Assembly: GCA_013152695.1 (NCBI GenBank)
Contig: JAADFV010000080.1
Coordinates: 1-9,341 of the forward strand
Direction of reading: 5' to 3'
Source: Chloroflexota bacterium
Lineage (GTDB): Bacteria > Chloroflexota > Anaerolineae > J102
Length of the DNA stretch: 9,341 nucleotides
Shown here: piece by piece, positions 1 to 6,999 of the stretch
Layout of the letters: each line of letters opens with the position of its first letter
Position numbering within the stretch: position 1 is the stretch's first letter
Position numbers and translations under genes: made by a program
Notes under the pieces: model-generated
Database searches by the model: none
What the model saw: only the letters and a program-made list of their open reading frames with translations
What the model was told of the DNA's origin: nothing

Positions 1-345
1 GAGAAAGAGTCGCCCGCTGCCATCGCCGGCATGGGTAAGATAGGTGATCTGGTTCGAGTTCTTAAGCCAGGGGCTCACCCCGATCTGAGGAGGGTAGGGA
101 GAGCGAGGAAATGGTGTTGCCGTGGGAACAGGCGTGGCCGTTGGCAGAGGTACCGGCGTATCTGGAACCGAAGTGGCAGGTATTTCCGTTGGAGGAGGAA
201 TGGGGGTAGGTGTGAACGTGGAGGGAAGGGCAGTAGTCGTAGGTGGAGGCGTCAAGAGAGGGGTCGGTGTTTCGCCCGCACCACAGGCGCTGACGATCAA
301 AGCGACAATTATTCCTCCCAGCCAAGTGGAAATTTGCTTAGACAT
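1..345 (-). CDS. Lipoprotein with Thr/Pro-rich spacer, N-terminal part; probable glucose/sorbosone dehydrogenase-like protein (partial)
   Basis: Only the first 115 codons are present; the gene continues past the left edge. Residues 1-21 form a lipoprotein signal: a hydrophobic core (WLGGIIVALIVSAC) and a lipobox V18-S19-A20-C21, so C21 would be lipidated and the protein held on the outer face of the membrane. Residues about 25-86 are a low-complexity Thr/Pro spacer, common in secreted Chloroflexota proteins. The folded part starts near residue 88 and contains LTHAGDGSGRLFL (103-115). This closely resembles the first blade of PQQ-type glucose/sorbosone dehydrogenases (known pattern: THAGDGSGRLFVVEQ), so an extracytoplasmic sugar dehydrogenase-like beta-propeller is the best guess. 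The catalytic region is outside the window, so activity cannot be judged. It lies 45 nt after the helix-hairpin-helix gene on the same strand, probably co-transcribed. No Shine-Dalgarno is visible before this ATG; an in-frame GTG at 355-357 is an alternative start. Confidence 0.72.
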   Translation of the reverse strand, partial: MSKQISTWLGGIIVALIVSACGAGETPTPLLTPPPTTTALPSTFTPTPIPPPTEIPATSVPDTPVPLPTATPVPTATPFPRSPYPPQIGVSPWLKNSNQITYLTHAGDGSGRLFL

Positions 346-390
346 AATGATTAACACGTGGTAAAAGGATGGGACTCCCGCCTAGCGAGG

Positions 391-1029
391 CTATGACTTA
401 CCCTGGCTCAATTTTCGTGCCTGGTATATCCAGCTGGCGTAGTCGGGCTTACGCCAATCGGGTGCCTGGCAAATTGCTTCGAGCTGAGCAGGAGTCTGGT
501 TGGCAAGCTGTGCAAAGGAGCTAATCCCTGCTTCGACGAGTTTCTTGGCAAAAACGGAGCCAACACCTTGGATACGCGTGAGATCATCACTGCTCGGTGC
601 TTGTAAGACCTGTTCCAGCAGTGCTCGTGCTTGTTGTCGCCAGCTTTCGTAATCTAGCTTTTGAAATTCACGCGGTTGCAAAATGCGATCGAGTTCGCTA
701 TCGCTGGCCGCGGCCAGGCTGGCAAAGGAATCGATGCCGGCTTCCTGAAGTTTGCTACTGTAGCCAGGGCCAATACCTTGAATTTGCCTTAAATCATCGC
801 TCTGGGCCTTCGCCGAAGCTGATGCAGAAGGAGCGTCATTTTCTGGGGTGGGAGGTGGCGCTGGGGTTGTAGGAGAGAATGGGGATGTAGCTGGTGTTAC
901 CTCAGCCGGAGCTAAATACTGCCTGAGCTTGACAATGGCCCAAACAATAAGGGTAAGTGCCACAATACGCAGAAAACAGCCCCCACAACTGCGTTTTTGC
1001 TGAGTACTTTCCTTATTTCTATGTTTCAT
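391..1029 (-). CDS. Membrane-anchored protein with two tandem helix-hairpin-helix modules
   Basis: This 212-residue protein has a short basic Cys-containing N-terminus (residues 1-17), one membrane segment (about 18-34, FLRIVALTLIVWAIV) and a Pro/Thr/Ala/Ser-rich linker (about 40-76). Two related 61-residue modules follow at 78-138 and 148-208, offset by exactly 70 residues. Each begins with a helix-hairpin-helix core (QGIGPGYSSKLQEAGI at 84-99, QGVGSVFAKKLVEAGI at 154-169), continues with a SFAxLA helix, and ends with a DYxSWxxQAR helix. The core matches the helix-hairpin-helix/DUF4332-like domains often appended to bacterial proteins; such domains bind DNA non-specifically or mediate protein contacts. 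No enzymatic domain is present. The predicted topology is a short N-terminal tail with both modules on one side of the membrane; which side is not certain. The start is supported by AGAGGAGAG about 8 nt upstream. It lies 30 nt after the phosphohexomutase stop on the same strand, so it is probably the operon's second gene. Its biological role is unknown. Confidence 0.85.
   Translation of the reverse strand: MKHRNKESTQQKRSCGGCFLRIVALTLIVWAIVKLRQYLAPAEVTPATSPFSPTTPAPPPTPENDAPSASASAKAQSDDLRQIQGIGPGYSSKLQEAGIDSFASLAAASDSELDRILQPREFQKLDYESWRQQARALLEQVLQAPSSDDLTRIQGVGSVFAKKLVEAGISSFAQLANQTPAQLEAICQAPDWRKPDYASWIYQARKLSQGKS
406..588 (-). repeat. Second copy of the intragenic helix-hairpin-helix module (residues 148-208)
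   Basis: This segment codes for the second 61-residue module. It aligns without gaps to the module at 616-798: DDLTRIQGVG against DDLRQIQGIG at the start and DYASW against DYESW near the end. The DNA copies are clearly diverged, so this is an old duplication held at protein level. Confidence 0.75.
616..798 (-). repeat. First copy of the intragenic helix-hairpin-helix module (residues 78-138)
   Basis: This segment codes for the first of two gap-free 61-residue modules. The hairpin is GIGPGYSSKLQEAGI and the distal helix contains DYESWRQQAR. A nine-residue linker separates it from the second module. Confidence 0.75.
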
Positions 1030-1059
1030 AATCTCTCTCCTCTGACTTAGGTATTCTGT

Positions 1060-2496
1060 TTATACGGGCTGGGCCTGGACGAACTGCGCCAGTTGTCCTC
1101 CTGCCACCAACAAGGCCTGCACGGTCCTTTTGTCCGTGGCCTCGGCGTAGACTCGCAGCACCGGTTCCGTGCCCGAGGGCCGAATCAGAAGCCAGCCGTC
1201 ATCATCTAACAAGTATTTTACGCCATCTCGAGTATTGATGCTATTCACGGCTTTACCGGCCAGTTTGGCGGGAGCAGTCTCGACCAATTGTTGCACCAAC
1301 TCTGCTTTAGAGAAGGGTCGCACCTCGTAGTCGTGACGCCCATATTCAAAACGGCCAATGCGGTCCATGATGCGATCGATGAGTATCTCGACATCGCCGC
1401 CTTGTTTGGCCACTAATTCGGTCAAAAGAAGACCCATAAGCACACCATCACCTTCGGGAATATGCCCCTGGATAGAAATACCCCCTGATTCTTCACCACC
1501 AATGAGCACATTGTCCTCCAGCATCAGATTGGAGATGTAATTGAAACCGACAGGGGTTTCATGAACGACCAGATCCGACTCAGCTGCCAGGCGATTGAGC
1601 ATTTGCGTGGTACTTACCGTTTTGACCACGGCTCCACGTTTGCCCTGCTGGAGGAGATAGTCGAGAGTCAGGGTCATGATCCTATGCGGGTCGAGAAAGG
1701 CGCCTGAGGCACAGACAGCACCTATGCGATCGGCATCACCATCGGTCGCCAGCCCCAGATCAATCCCTTGTTCCGGCACCAGGCGCATGAGTTCTTCCAG
1801 GTGCCGGCCGATCGGTTCCGGATGCAAACCCCCAAAGCCGGGGTTCATCTCATGATGAAGGCGTAAGGGCGTGAGTCCTGCTTCTTCTTGTAGGAGACGA
1901 TCGGTATAATGAATACCGGCGCCGTACATGGCGTCAATTGCCAAACGTAAGCCCGAAGCAGCAATGGCATCAAAATCGATGAGCTGTCGAACATGGGCGG
2001 CATAGGCTGGATAGGGATCGAAATAATTGATCCACTCCTGACGAATGGCTTCCTCCATATCCATAGTTCGTGGTGCTCGACCAGCCGCTCTATGCCTTTG
2101 TAAAATTTCTTCGACACGCTGACCGATGGCGCCGTCACAAGAACCACCATAGGCAGCTTTTAATTTGATTCCATTGTAGCGAGGAGGATTGTGGCTGGCG
2201 GTAATCATGACGCCACCCTGGGCCTCGTTAGCGACAATAGCATAAGAAATGGCTGGCGTGGGTGCAAAACTACGGCTTAGCATCACGCGAATGTTGTTAG
2301 CGGCTAAAACGCTGGCCACAGCCGCGGCATAGCGGTCAGAAAGAAAACGCGTATCGTAACCGACGATATAAAGGGGGGTATCATTATCGGCACGCGCCAT
2401 GTCGGCAATGGCCTGAGCCACGCGTTGAACATTCGCAAAAGTAAAGTCTTCGCTAATTACAGCACGCCAACCATCAGTACCAAAACGAATAGTCAT
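1060..2496 (-). CDS. Phosphoglucomutase/phosphomannomutase family protein (alpha-D-phosphohexomutase)
   Basis: This cytoplasmic enzyme of 478 residues interconverts hexose 1- and 6-phosphates through a phosphoserine, supplying sugar 1-phosphates for nucleotide-sugar and glycan synthesis. All four family signatures are intact and in order: TASHNP at 99-104 with S101 as phosphoserine; DGDADR at 252-257 for Mg2+; GEESGG at 334-339 for sugar specificity; RPSGTEP at 439-445 for phosphate binding. The opening IRFGTDGWRA and the full length are typical of the group. The sugar loop GEESGG is also found in phosphoglucomutase-like members, but glucose, mannose and glucosamine substrates cannot be separated from sequence alone. 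The ATG at 2494-2496 was chosen because AGGAGGA lies 9 nt upstream and the protein begins at the conserved domain. The reading frame stays open upstream to an ATG at 2646, but that 50-residue extension lacks a domain. It is the first gene of a likely three-gene minus-strand operon. Confidence 0.95.
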   Translation of the reverse strand: MTIRFGTDGWRAVISEDFTFANVQRVAQAIADMARADNDTPLYIVGYDTRFLSDRYAAAVASVLAANNIRVMLSRSFAPTPAISYAIVANEAQGGVMITASHNPPRYNGIKLKAAYGGSCDGAIGQRVEEILQRHRAAGRAPRTMDMEEAIRQEWINYFDPYPAYAAHVRQLIDFDAIAASGLRLAIDAMYGAGIHYTDRLLQEEAGLTPLRLHHEMNPGFGGLHPEPIGRHLEELMRLVPEQGIDLGLATDGDADRIGAVCASGAFLDPHRIMTLTLDYLLQQGKRGAVVKTVSTTQMLNRLAAESDLVVHETPVGFNYISNLMLEDNVLIGGEESGGISIQGHIPEGDGVLMGLLLTELVAKQGGDVEILIDRIMDRIGRFEYGRHDYEVRPFSKAELVQQLVETAPAKLAGKAVNSINTRDGVKYLLDDDGWLLIRPSGTEPVLRVYAEATDKRTVQALLVAGGQLAQFVQAQPV

Positions 2497-2505
2497 GGGG
2501 TGGGG

Positions 2506-2512
2506 TCCTCCT
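2506..2512 (-). promoter_or_regulatory. Ribosome binding site for the phosphohexomutase
   Basis: On the minus strand this reads AGGAGGA, nine bases before the ATG at 2496. It decides between that start and the longer in-frame ORF beginning at 2646. Confidence 0.8.
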
Positions 2513-2688
2513 GATGACATTATTAGAATACTCTGCTTCACTGCAGATGAGTTCATGTGACACAGTTTCTTGCTCCAGCCACTGGTATCGTCAAGGGGCA
2601 AGCGGCCAGAAGCGAACAATGAACTGGTGCCCCTCATTTGTACCACAAGGGGAACGTTCTATCCAAGAAAAAGGAAGGTGCACAAAGA

Positions 2689-2727
2689 AAAAAGCAATGA
2701 TTGTGTGTTTGAAAAGAGTTGCTTTTT
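2689..2727. repeat. Perfect 9-bp inverted repeat in the divergent promoter region
   Basis: AAAAAGCAA at 2689-2697 is the exact reverse complement of TTGCTTTTT at 2719-2727, separated by 21 nt. It lies 87 nt upstream of the transpeptidase start. It could be an operator half-site pair, a weak long-loop hairpin, or chance in A/T-rich DNA. Confidence 0.35.
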
Positions 2728-2801
2728 GGGCCAAACTACGTCTCTATAGGTGAATGCTCCCCCCGACCTCTCTCTGTGTCCTCTTCCCCCATACCGTTTC
2801 T

Positions 2802-2807
2802 AAGGAA
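2802..2807 (+). promoter_or_regulatory. Ribosome binding site for the L,D-transpeptidase
   Basis: AAGGAA lies six bases before the ATG at 2814. It selects this start over the in-frame ATG at 2754, whose extra 20 residues would precede and spoil the signal peptide. Confidence 0.75.
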
Positions 2808-2813
2808 AGTGCC

Positions 2814-3644
2814 ATGAAGTATCGAAGTTTATTAATTGCATTATTGGTTTCTTTTGGTTTGATGGTGGGGGCTATGCCTGGTGTGATTAGCGCAGCACCC
2901 CATGAAAGTGGTGGTAAGGTGCATGTGGTGCGCCGCGGTGAAACTCTTTCCGGCATTGCGGCGCGCTATGGCGTATCTGTCAGTGCGGTCGCCCGTGCTA
3001 ACCATATCCAAAACCGTAATCGTATTTATGTGGGAATGCGGTTGTGGATTCCAAACAGTGGCAGCTCAGGGAACACTGGTTCATCGCCTACAAATTCGGG
3101 TATCTATACGGTGCGGCGGGGAGACACGTTGTCGTCTATCGCCCGGCGTTTTGGTGTTAGTGTGGCAGCATTGCGCACGGCCAACAATATCCGTAACGTC
3201 AACCGTATCCGTGTGGGGCAGCGCTTGCAGATTCCGGGTAAACGTAAGGCCAGCAAATCGCCGCCAGCAACAACGCCACCTGTCAGTAGCGGCAAGAAGT
3301 GGATTGAAATCGATCTATCGCGCCAGCGCTTGATTGCCCACCAAGGGAATCAGATTGTATTGAATACGGCTGTGAGCACGGGGCTGGCCCGTACACCCAC
3401 ACCCATTGGACGTTATCGGGTACGGGTCAAGATTCGCCGTCAAACGATGTCGGGCCCAGGCTACCGGCTTCCTAATGTGCAGTGGGTAATGTATTTTGTG
3501 GGTGCCTATGCCATCCATGGTGCCTACTGGCACAATAATTTTGGGCATCCCATGAGCCATGGCTGTGTGAATATGCGTAACGCCGATGCACGACTGCTTT
3601 ACAAATGGGCGTCAAGAGGAACAACCGTGATCGTCCACCGCTAG
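2814..3644 (+). CDS. Secreted L,D-transpeptidase (YkuD domain) with two LysM domains
   Basis: This 276-residue cell-wall enzyme is exported. Residues 1-28 form a signal peptide (basic MKYR, a hydrophobic core, cleavage likely around ISAAP). LysM1 spans about 36-80 and LysM2 about 97-141; both have the RRGxTLSxIAxRxGVSV pattern and should bind peptidoglycan N-acetylglucosamine. A Lys/Ser/Pro linker (142-160) leads to the YkuD catalytic domain at 162-275. The active-site motif is complete: H235 in AIHG, then SHGCVN at 248-253 with H249, G250 and catalytic C251. The family forms 3-3 peptide cross-links or attaches proteins to peptidoglycan; which applies here is not visible. No membrane anchor other than the signal is present. 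The ATG was chosen for its AAGGAA site and because the signal peptide begins directly there. It is divergent from the mutase operon and ends one base from the stop of the opposing epimerase gene. Confidence 0.95.
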   Translation: MKYRSLLIALLVSFGLMVGAMPGVISAAPHESGGKVHVVRRGETLSGIAARYGVSVSAVARANHIQNRNRIYVGMRLWIPNSGSSGNTGSSPTNSGIYTVRRGDTLSSIARRFGVSVAALRTANNIRNVNRIRVGQRLQIPGKRKASKSPPATTPPVSSGKKWIEIDLSRQRLIAHQGNQIVLNTAVSTGLARTPTPIGRYRVRVKIRRQTMSGPGYRLPNVQWVMYFVGAYAIHGAYWHNNFGHPMSHGCVNMRNADARLLYKWASRGTTVIVHR

Positions 3645-3645
3645 A

Positions 3646-4611
3646 TCAGGCAATAGCGCTCAAAGTACCTTGGTTATCGAGAATAGCCTGAAAACGCGGG
3701 TCTGCTTGCACGGTGCGCTGGAGTCCTTCTTGTAGCGACACTTTCGGTTCGTAGTCCAACAAGGACTGAGCTTTTTCGATATCGGCCACCAGCCGGGCAA
3801 CGCCGCCGCTGTGCTCCTGATTGTGGAGCACATGAGCCGATCGTTTCGTTGCCGTCTCGATGTGCTCAATCAACTGATTTACACTCGTCTCCACGCCCGA
3901 ACCGATATTGATGATCTGTCGATCAATCTCGTGGCGCTCTCCCGCTTGAATCAAAGCATCGACGACATCATCGATATAAACATAGTCGCGAGTTTGTTCA
4001 CCGTTGTCATGAACAACGACTGTGCCCCCCAGTAAAGTTTCCTGAATCATTTTGGGGACAACAGGGGGATAGGCCGGGGGCAGGGCTTGTCCTGGCCCAT
4101 AGGCATTGAAAACACGTAGGGCTACTGTTTCAATGCCATAATGGACACCTAGGGTAAACATGTAATGCTCGGCAGCAAATTTACTCACGGCGTAGGGCGT
4201 GAGAAGCTCGGGAACAACGGTTTCATCGACGGGCTGGCGTTTTTGATCACCATAAATGGTGCCGGAGGAGACCAAGACCACTCGCTGTACGCCTACAGCA
4301 CGCATCGCCTCCATGAGACATACGGTTCCCCCCACGTTGATGTCGTTATACTCGCGGGGGTAGAGAACAGATTGGGGGAGAGAGACTTTGGCTGCGAGAT
4401 GATAAACACAATCGATATCATGAAGCAAGGTCCACAATTTAGGTTGATCGCGCACATCGCCACGAGTAAACAGGACCTTACTGTCCAACAAGTTAGGGTC
4501 GCCAGCACTTAGATCATCGATAACACGGACATGGTGCCCATCGGCAACCAGCCGGTTCGCGAGGTGGTGCCCAATAAAACCTGCACCGCCCGTAATAAGG
4601 TATCTTTTCAT
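3646..4611 (-). CDS. NAD-dependent epimerase/dehydratase (extended SDR, UDP-glucose 4-epimerase-like)
   Basis: This 321-residue cytoplasmic nucleotide-sugar enzyme has an N-terminal Rossmann fold with TGGAGFIG (7-14; G8, G11, G14) for NAD binding and D32-D33 at the end of strand 2, which favours NAD over NADP. HLAA at 71-74, the SSG triad region at 115-117 and YAVSK at 140-144 (catalytic Y140, K144) complete the extended short-chain dehydrogenase active site. RVFNAYGPGQ (166-175) and QTRDYVYIDDVVDA (206-219) are typical substrate-domain signatures of GalE-like epimerases and related nucleotide-sugar dehydratases. Substrate (UDP-Glc, UDP-GlcNAc or another) cannot be fixed from sequence, so no symbol is given. 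There is no clear Shine-Dalgarno; the leader is pyrimidine-rich. A strong promoter-like element lies about 60 nt upstream. It appears to be a single-gene unit, convergent with the L,D-transpeptidase and divergent from the large gene at 4722. Confidence 0.93.
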   Translation of the reverse strand: MKRYLITGGAGFIGHHLANRLVADGHHVRVIDDLSAGDPNLLDSKVLFTRGDVRDQPKLWTLLHDIDCVYHLAAKVSLPQSVLYPREYNDINVGGTVCLMEAMRAVGVQRVVLVSSGTIYGDQKRQPVDETVVPELLTPYAVSKFAAEHYMFTLGVHYGIETVALRVFNAYGPGQALPPAYPPVVPKMIQETLLGGTVVVHDNGEQTRDYVYIDDVVDALIQAGERHEIDRQIINIGSGVETSVNQLIEHIETATKRSAHVLHNQEHSGGVARLVADIEKAQSLLDYEPKVSLQEGLQRTVQADPRFQAILDNQGTLSAIA

Positions 4612-4667
4612 AAATATGAGGGATTTTTATAGAACCAAGAGAATCAGGGGAAGGGAAAAGGCAATTT

Positions 4668-4694
4668 ATTATAGCATAGAGGAGTGCTTGTCAA
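4668..4694 (-). promoter_or_regulatory. Sigma-70-type promoter for the epimerase gene
   Basis: On the minus strand, TTGACA (4694-4689, full -35 match) is followed after 15 nt by TATAAT (4673-4668, full -10 match), itself preceded by TGC, giving an extended -10 (TGCTATAAT). The spacer is two bases shorter than the usual 17. A start near 4661 would give a leader of about 50 nt. The element ends 27 nt before the divergent gene's start at 4722. Confidence 0.65.
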
Positions 4695-4721
4695 CAGATT
4701 GAGAGCATGCTAGGATTGGGT

Positions 4722-6968
4722 ATGAGCACAGGGGCAGTTTTATCCGCCTTGAGACCTTCGTGGCCTCCAGTTCCGGCGCTGTCGATGTCTGAGGTGGTCG
4801 GCGCTGGTTTTACTGCGCCTGCTGTTGCCGACGGCCTTGCCCAGGCACCGGCGGGCGTGCTTGCCATGGCTCTGATGCCCAATGAGAGCTTGCTTAGCAA
4901 CAACACTCGCCCTGTCTTTGCTTTGGATGCCGATCCCTTGCGCCTGTTGGCTCTGGTCGTGCAAATGAACGGGCCTCCTCCCGAAGTGGTCAGCCGTGTC
5001 TTTACCCGCCTGTTCGACACACCCTACCGGGGACGACCCTGGGGCCGAGTAATCGAAAGTCTGTATCATGTCACCTGCCCTGCGTGTTGGCGTCAAACGA
5101 GAGCTGAATACTTTCGCTGGCGAGGTTTACCGCCCGCCTTGCAGAGTCGCTTTGTCCACTGCGAGCACTGCGGCTATAGTGGAGAAGCCGCTGCCGAAGA
5201 CGAGGAACGGGCTTTTGCTGCAGAAATCATGCCCAGTCCCGCTCAGGTTTGGGAAATGACGGGACGGGTTCTACCGCCGGAACATGGGCTCAGAACCAAA
5301 GTAGAACATGCTCACCAGTTTTATACAACCCGCAATCTCTGGGTGCTCTGGGAAACCCTACGGATTCTGGCAGAACTCGAGCTCTCTGCACCGGAACGAC
5401 GGGCCTTACAATGGATTGTGGCCCGGGCATTGTGGTGGGGCAGCAATCTCGCGCAACAACCCGCCTTGTTGTGGCAGCCCCATCTTCGACGACCAAGGCA
5501 GTTTCTCGAACCCAATATGCACATCGTCTTTGAGAAGGCTTTACAAGAGGTGCGGGACTGTTCTGGCCGTCTGCCACGCACGCAGGTAACCCAGGTTGCG
5601 CCTTTGTTGGAAGGAGAAAAGGGACGGATTCTTCTCACTCAGCGCTGGCCGATCTCCCTAAAAACAGGACCTTCCGCCCGACCCCTTGCCCTCGTCCTCC
5701 TTTCTGTACCTCCTCCCACCCCATTGTACTGGCTCTTGCGCTTCGTGTGGAGTGGCTGGCTGTTCGGTCAACGGGCTGCCCGGCCCCTGCTCCCCCTGTT
5801 AGAACTACGCCAAACTACCACGGCCGCCCTGCCCGAAGGTTTTGAGGAAATGGTGGCCTGGCTGGAAGATGCTCTGCACGAAGAGGGTGTCCTGGTGGTA
5901 CAGTGGCGCTGGCGAGGAGTACCCACGCAAACGGCTGCGCTTTTAGCAGCGCTACCCCCCGTTAGTGCGCCACCTCTGGTTGCCCGTGTGGATGAGCACG
6001 AATGGTTGGGCATGGTGAGCTGCCGGCCGCAGCCTTCCGCCGCTGAGCAGGTTATTTCTGAAAACAGACTTGTTGTGGGAGCAGAGGCTATGCGGCAGAC
6101 CCTTAGGGAACGAGGAGAGCCGCTGTTGTATCCGCCTTTGCAGGCGGCTGTCTTGGCTGCCTGGCAATCACACCGTCTATTGGAGGCTGATGATCTTTCT
6201 CTACTCCAACGTTTGTTCGATCCCCAGACTCCCCCCCAGGGGATAACGGCAATCAACAACGCCGGCGAACCAGCTACCAGCGAAAAGGATGTGTGGTGGT
6301 GGCTCGAAATACCTCCCGATCCCTGGCAGCCTGCTTCCGACTCGGCCGAAAGAAAGCTGGTAGAACTCTTGGCAGAACAGCCCCCCAACAAGCAAACCCT
6401 TTTACAAACTTTGACGCAAGCGCTTTCGCCTGCGGCCATTCCCGACCGGCCCTGGTTCGAGGCCTTGCTGAATTCCTACGCAGTCAGTGAGGATGGCAGG
6501 ATCCACTTGCGAAAAAAAGATGAACCTGCAGCCCGGCATGAGGAAATCATGGCCTTTGCAGAAATGTTGATGGAAAGGGGACGCGATTTTGGCTTTGATA
6601 CCGTCCATTGGTGGGAAGAGAAAACGCGCTTGTTGGTTGAATGGTATCGAGAAAAACAACGCCGTCTCAGCTTCCTTCTCTCTGCCAACACCAATCTCAC
6701 TCCCCGTTTGTGGCTTAGTCGCACCCCTCTGCCCCCTGTGCAGCGCTACCTTGTCTTGCCCGGAGGACGGGCGGGCCTGGTGCGCTGGCGCATAGAACAT
6801 CAACCCTTATGGGCCACCATTGCTTCCGCCCAGGGCTGGTCATTTGTCAAATTCAGACAATTGCGTACCAGCTTATCTCAACCCCCTTCCGATCTCGAAC
6901 TTTGGTTGAACACATTGCAATTTGACCCTCTCTTCTCTGAACCCGGAGAACAATTACAACTCTGGTAA
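4722..6968 (+). CDS. Large zinc-ribbon protein with a degenerate DNA-methyltransferase-like fold; function unknown
   Basis: Not matched with certainty. Residue numbers count from the longer start at 4707 (753 aa). The order resembles Zn-ribbon-containing adenine-specific DNA methylases: a Rossmann-like strand FALDADPLRLLALV (71-84), then a zinc ribbon (CPAC at 124-127 and CEHC at 152-155), a helical middle, and PLYWLLRFVWSGWLFG (339-354) after VPPP (334-337). In active enzymes the first strand follows a glycine-rich SAM loop (DPFxGSGT) and the second region carries D/N-PP-Y/W; here these places read AMALMPNE (53-60) and SVPPP (333-337). It is therefore probably catalytically inactive. The C-terminus (RYLVLPGGRAGL at 680-691, WSFVKFRQLR at 711-720) resembles the end of related proteins I recall from Chloroflexota. 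ATG 4722 has AGGA six bases upstream; ATG 4707 has no well-spaced site. The next gene starts 31 nt downstream, so they may be co-transcribed. No membrane segments or signal peptide are seen. Confidence 0.62.
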   Translation: MSTGAVLSALRPSWPPVPALSMSEVVGAGFTAPAVADGLAQAPAGVLAMALMPNESLLSNNTRPVFALDADPLRLLALVVQMNGPPPEVVSRVFTRLFDTPYRGRPWGRVIESLYHVTCPACWRQTRAEYFRWRGLPPALQSRFVHCEHCGYSGEAAAEDEERAFAAEIMPSPAQVWEMTGRVLPPEHGLRTKVEHAHQFYTTRNLWVLWETLRILAELELSAPERRALQWIVARALWWGSNLAQQPALLWQPHLRRPRQFLEPNMHIVFEKALQEVRDCSGRLPRTQVTQVAPLLEGEKGRILLTQRWPISLKTGPSARPLALVLLSVPPPTPLYWLLRFVWSGWLFGQRAARPLLPLLELRQTTTAALPEGFEEMVAWLEDALHEEGVLVVQWRWRGVPTQTAALLAALPPVSAPPLVARVDEHEWLGMVSCRPQPSAAEQVISENRLVVGAEAMRQTLRERGEPLLYPPLQAAVLAAWQSHRLLEADDLSLLQRLFDPQTPPQGITAINNAGEPATSEKDVWWWLEIPPDPWQPASDSAERKLVELLAEQPPNKQTLLQTLTQALSPAAIPDRPWFEALLNSYAVSEDGRIHLRKKDEPAARHEEIMAFAEMLMERGRDFGFDTVHWWEEKTRLLVEWYREKQRRLSFLLSANTNLTPRLWLSRTPLPPVQRYLVLPGGRAGLVRWRIEHQPLWATIASAQGWSFVKFRQLRTSLSQPPSDLELWLNTLQFDPLFSEPGEQLQLW

Positions 6969-6989
6969 TCCTTACGATCAAGATTCATT

Positions 6990-6994
6990 GGAGG
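6990..6994 (+). promoter_or_regulatory. Ribosome binding site for the PLP-dependent desulfhydrase gene
   Basis: GGAGG lies five bases before the ATG at 7000. It selects this start over the in-frame ATG at 6922, which lies inside the upstream gene. Confidence 0.8.
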
Positions 6995-6999
6995 ATATT

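Larger units (their letters stand above)
2497..2813. other. Divergent intergenic region between the phosphohexomutase operon and the L,D-transpeptidase gene
   Basis: This 317-nt region separates two divergent transcription units and should hold both promoters. Visible contents are the two ribosome binding sites at its ends, an A-rich tract around 2664-2693, and a perfect 9-bp AT-rich inverted repeat (2689-2697 with 2719-2727). A TATAGG at 2745-2750 could be a -10 box for the plus-strand gene, but no well-spaced -35 accompanies it. On the minus strand TTGACG occurs near 2590 without a matching -10. The short open frames crossing the region have no recognisable protein features, and I see no riboswitch-like fold. 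Confidence 0.6.

Noticed and set aside
31..354. 107-codon plus-strand open frame rich in Arg, Gly and Trp
   Set aside because: It is the complement of the Thr/Pro-rich lipoprotein spacer; its low complexity is a by-product of that repeat.
380..391. GCCT/AGGC mini-hairpin between the lipoprotein and helix-hairpin-helix genes
   Set aside because: A four-base stem without a T-run is too weak to call a terminator.
2532..2547. TCTGC/GCAGA inverted repeat near the mutase start
   Set aside because: A five-base stem is expected by chance in a region this size and has no supporting context.
2497..2646. In-frame 50-codon N-terminal extension of the phosphohexomutase (start at 2646)
   Set aside because: A strong AGGAGGA site sits 9 nt before the ATG at 2496 and the conserved domain begins there; the extension has no recognisable content and lies in the promoter region.
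2514..2753. 79-codon plus-strand open frame upstream of the transpeptidase
   Set aside because: It has no ribosome binding site, no domain, and starts inside the opposite gene's leader region.
5768..6439. 223-codon open frame on the minus strand
   Set aside because: It lies wholly antisense inside the large plus-strand gene, is Ser/Arg/Cys-rich in the way shadow frames are, and shows no domain.
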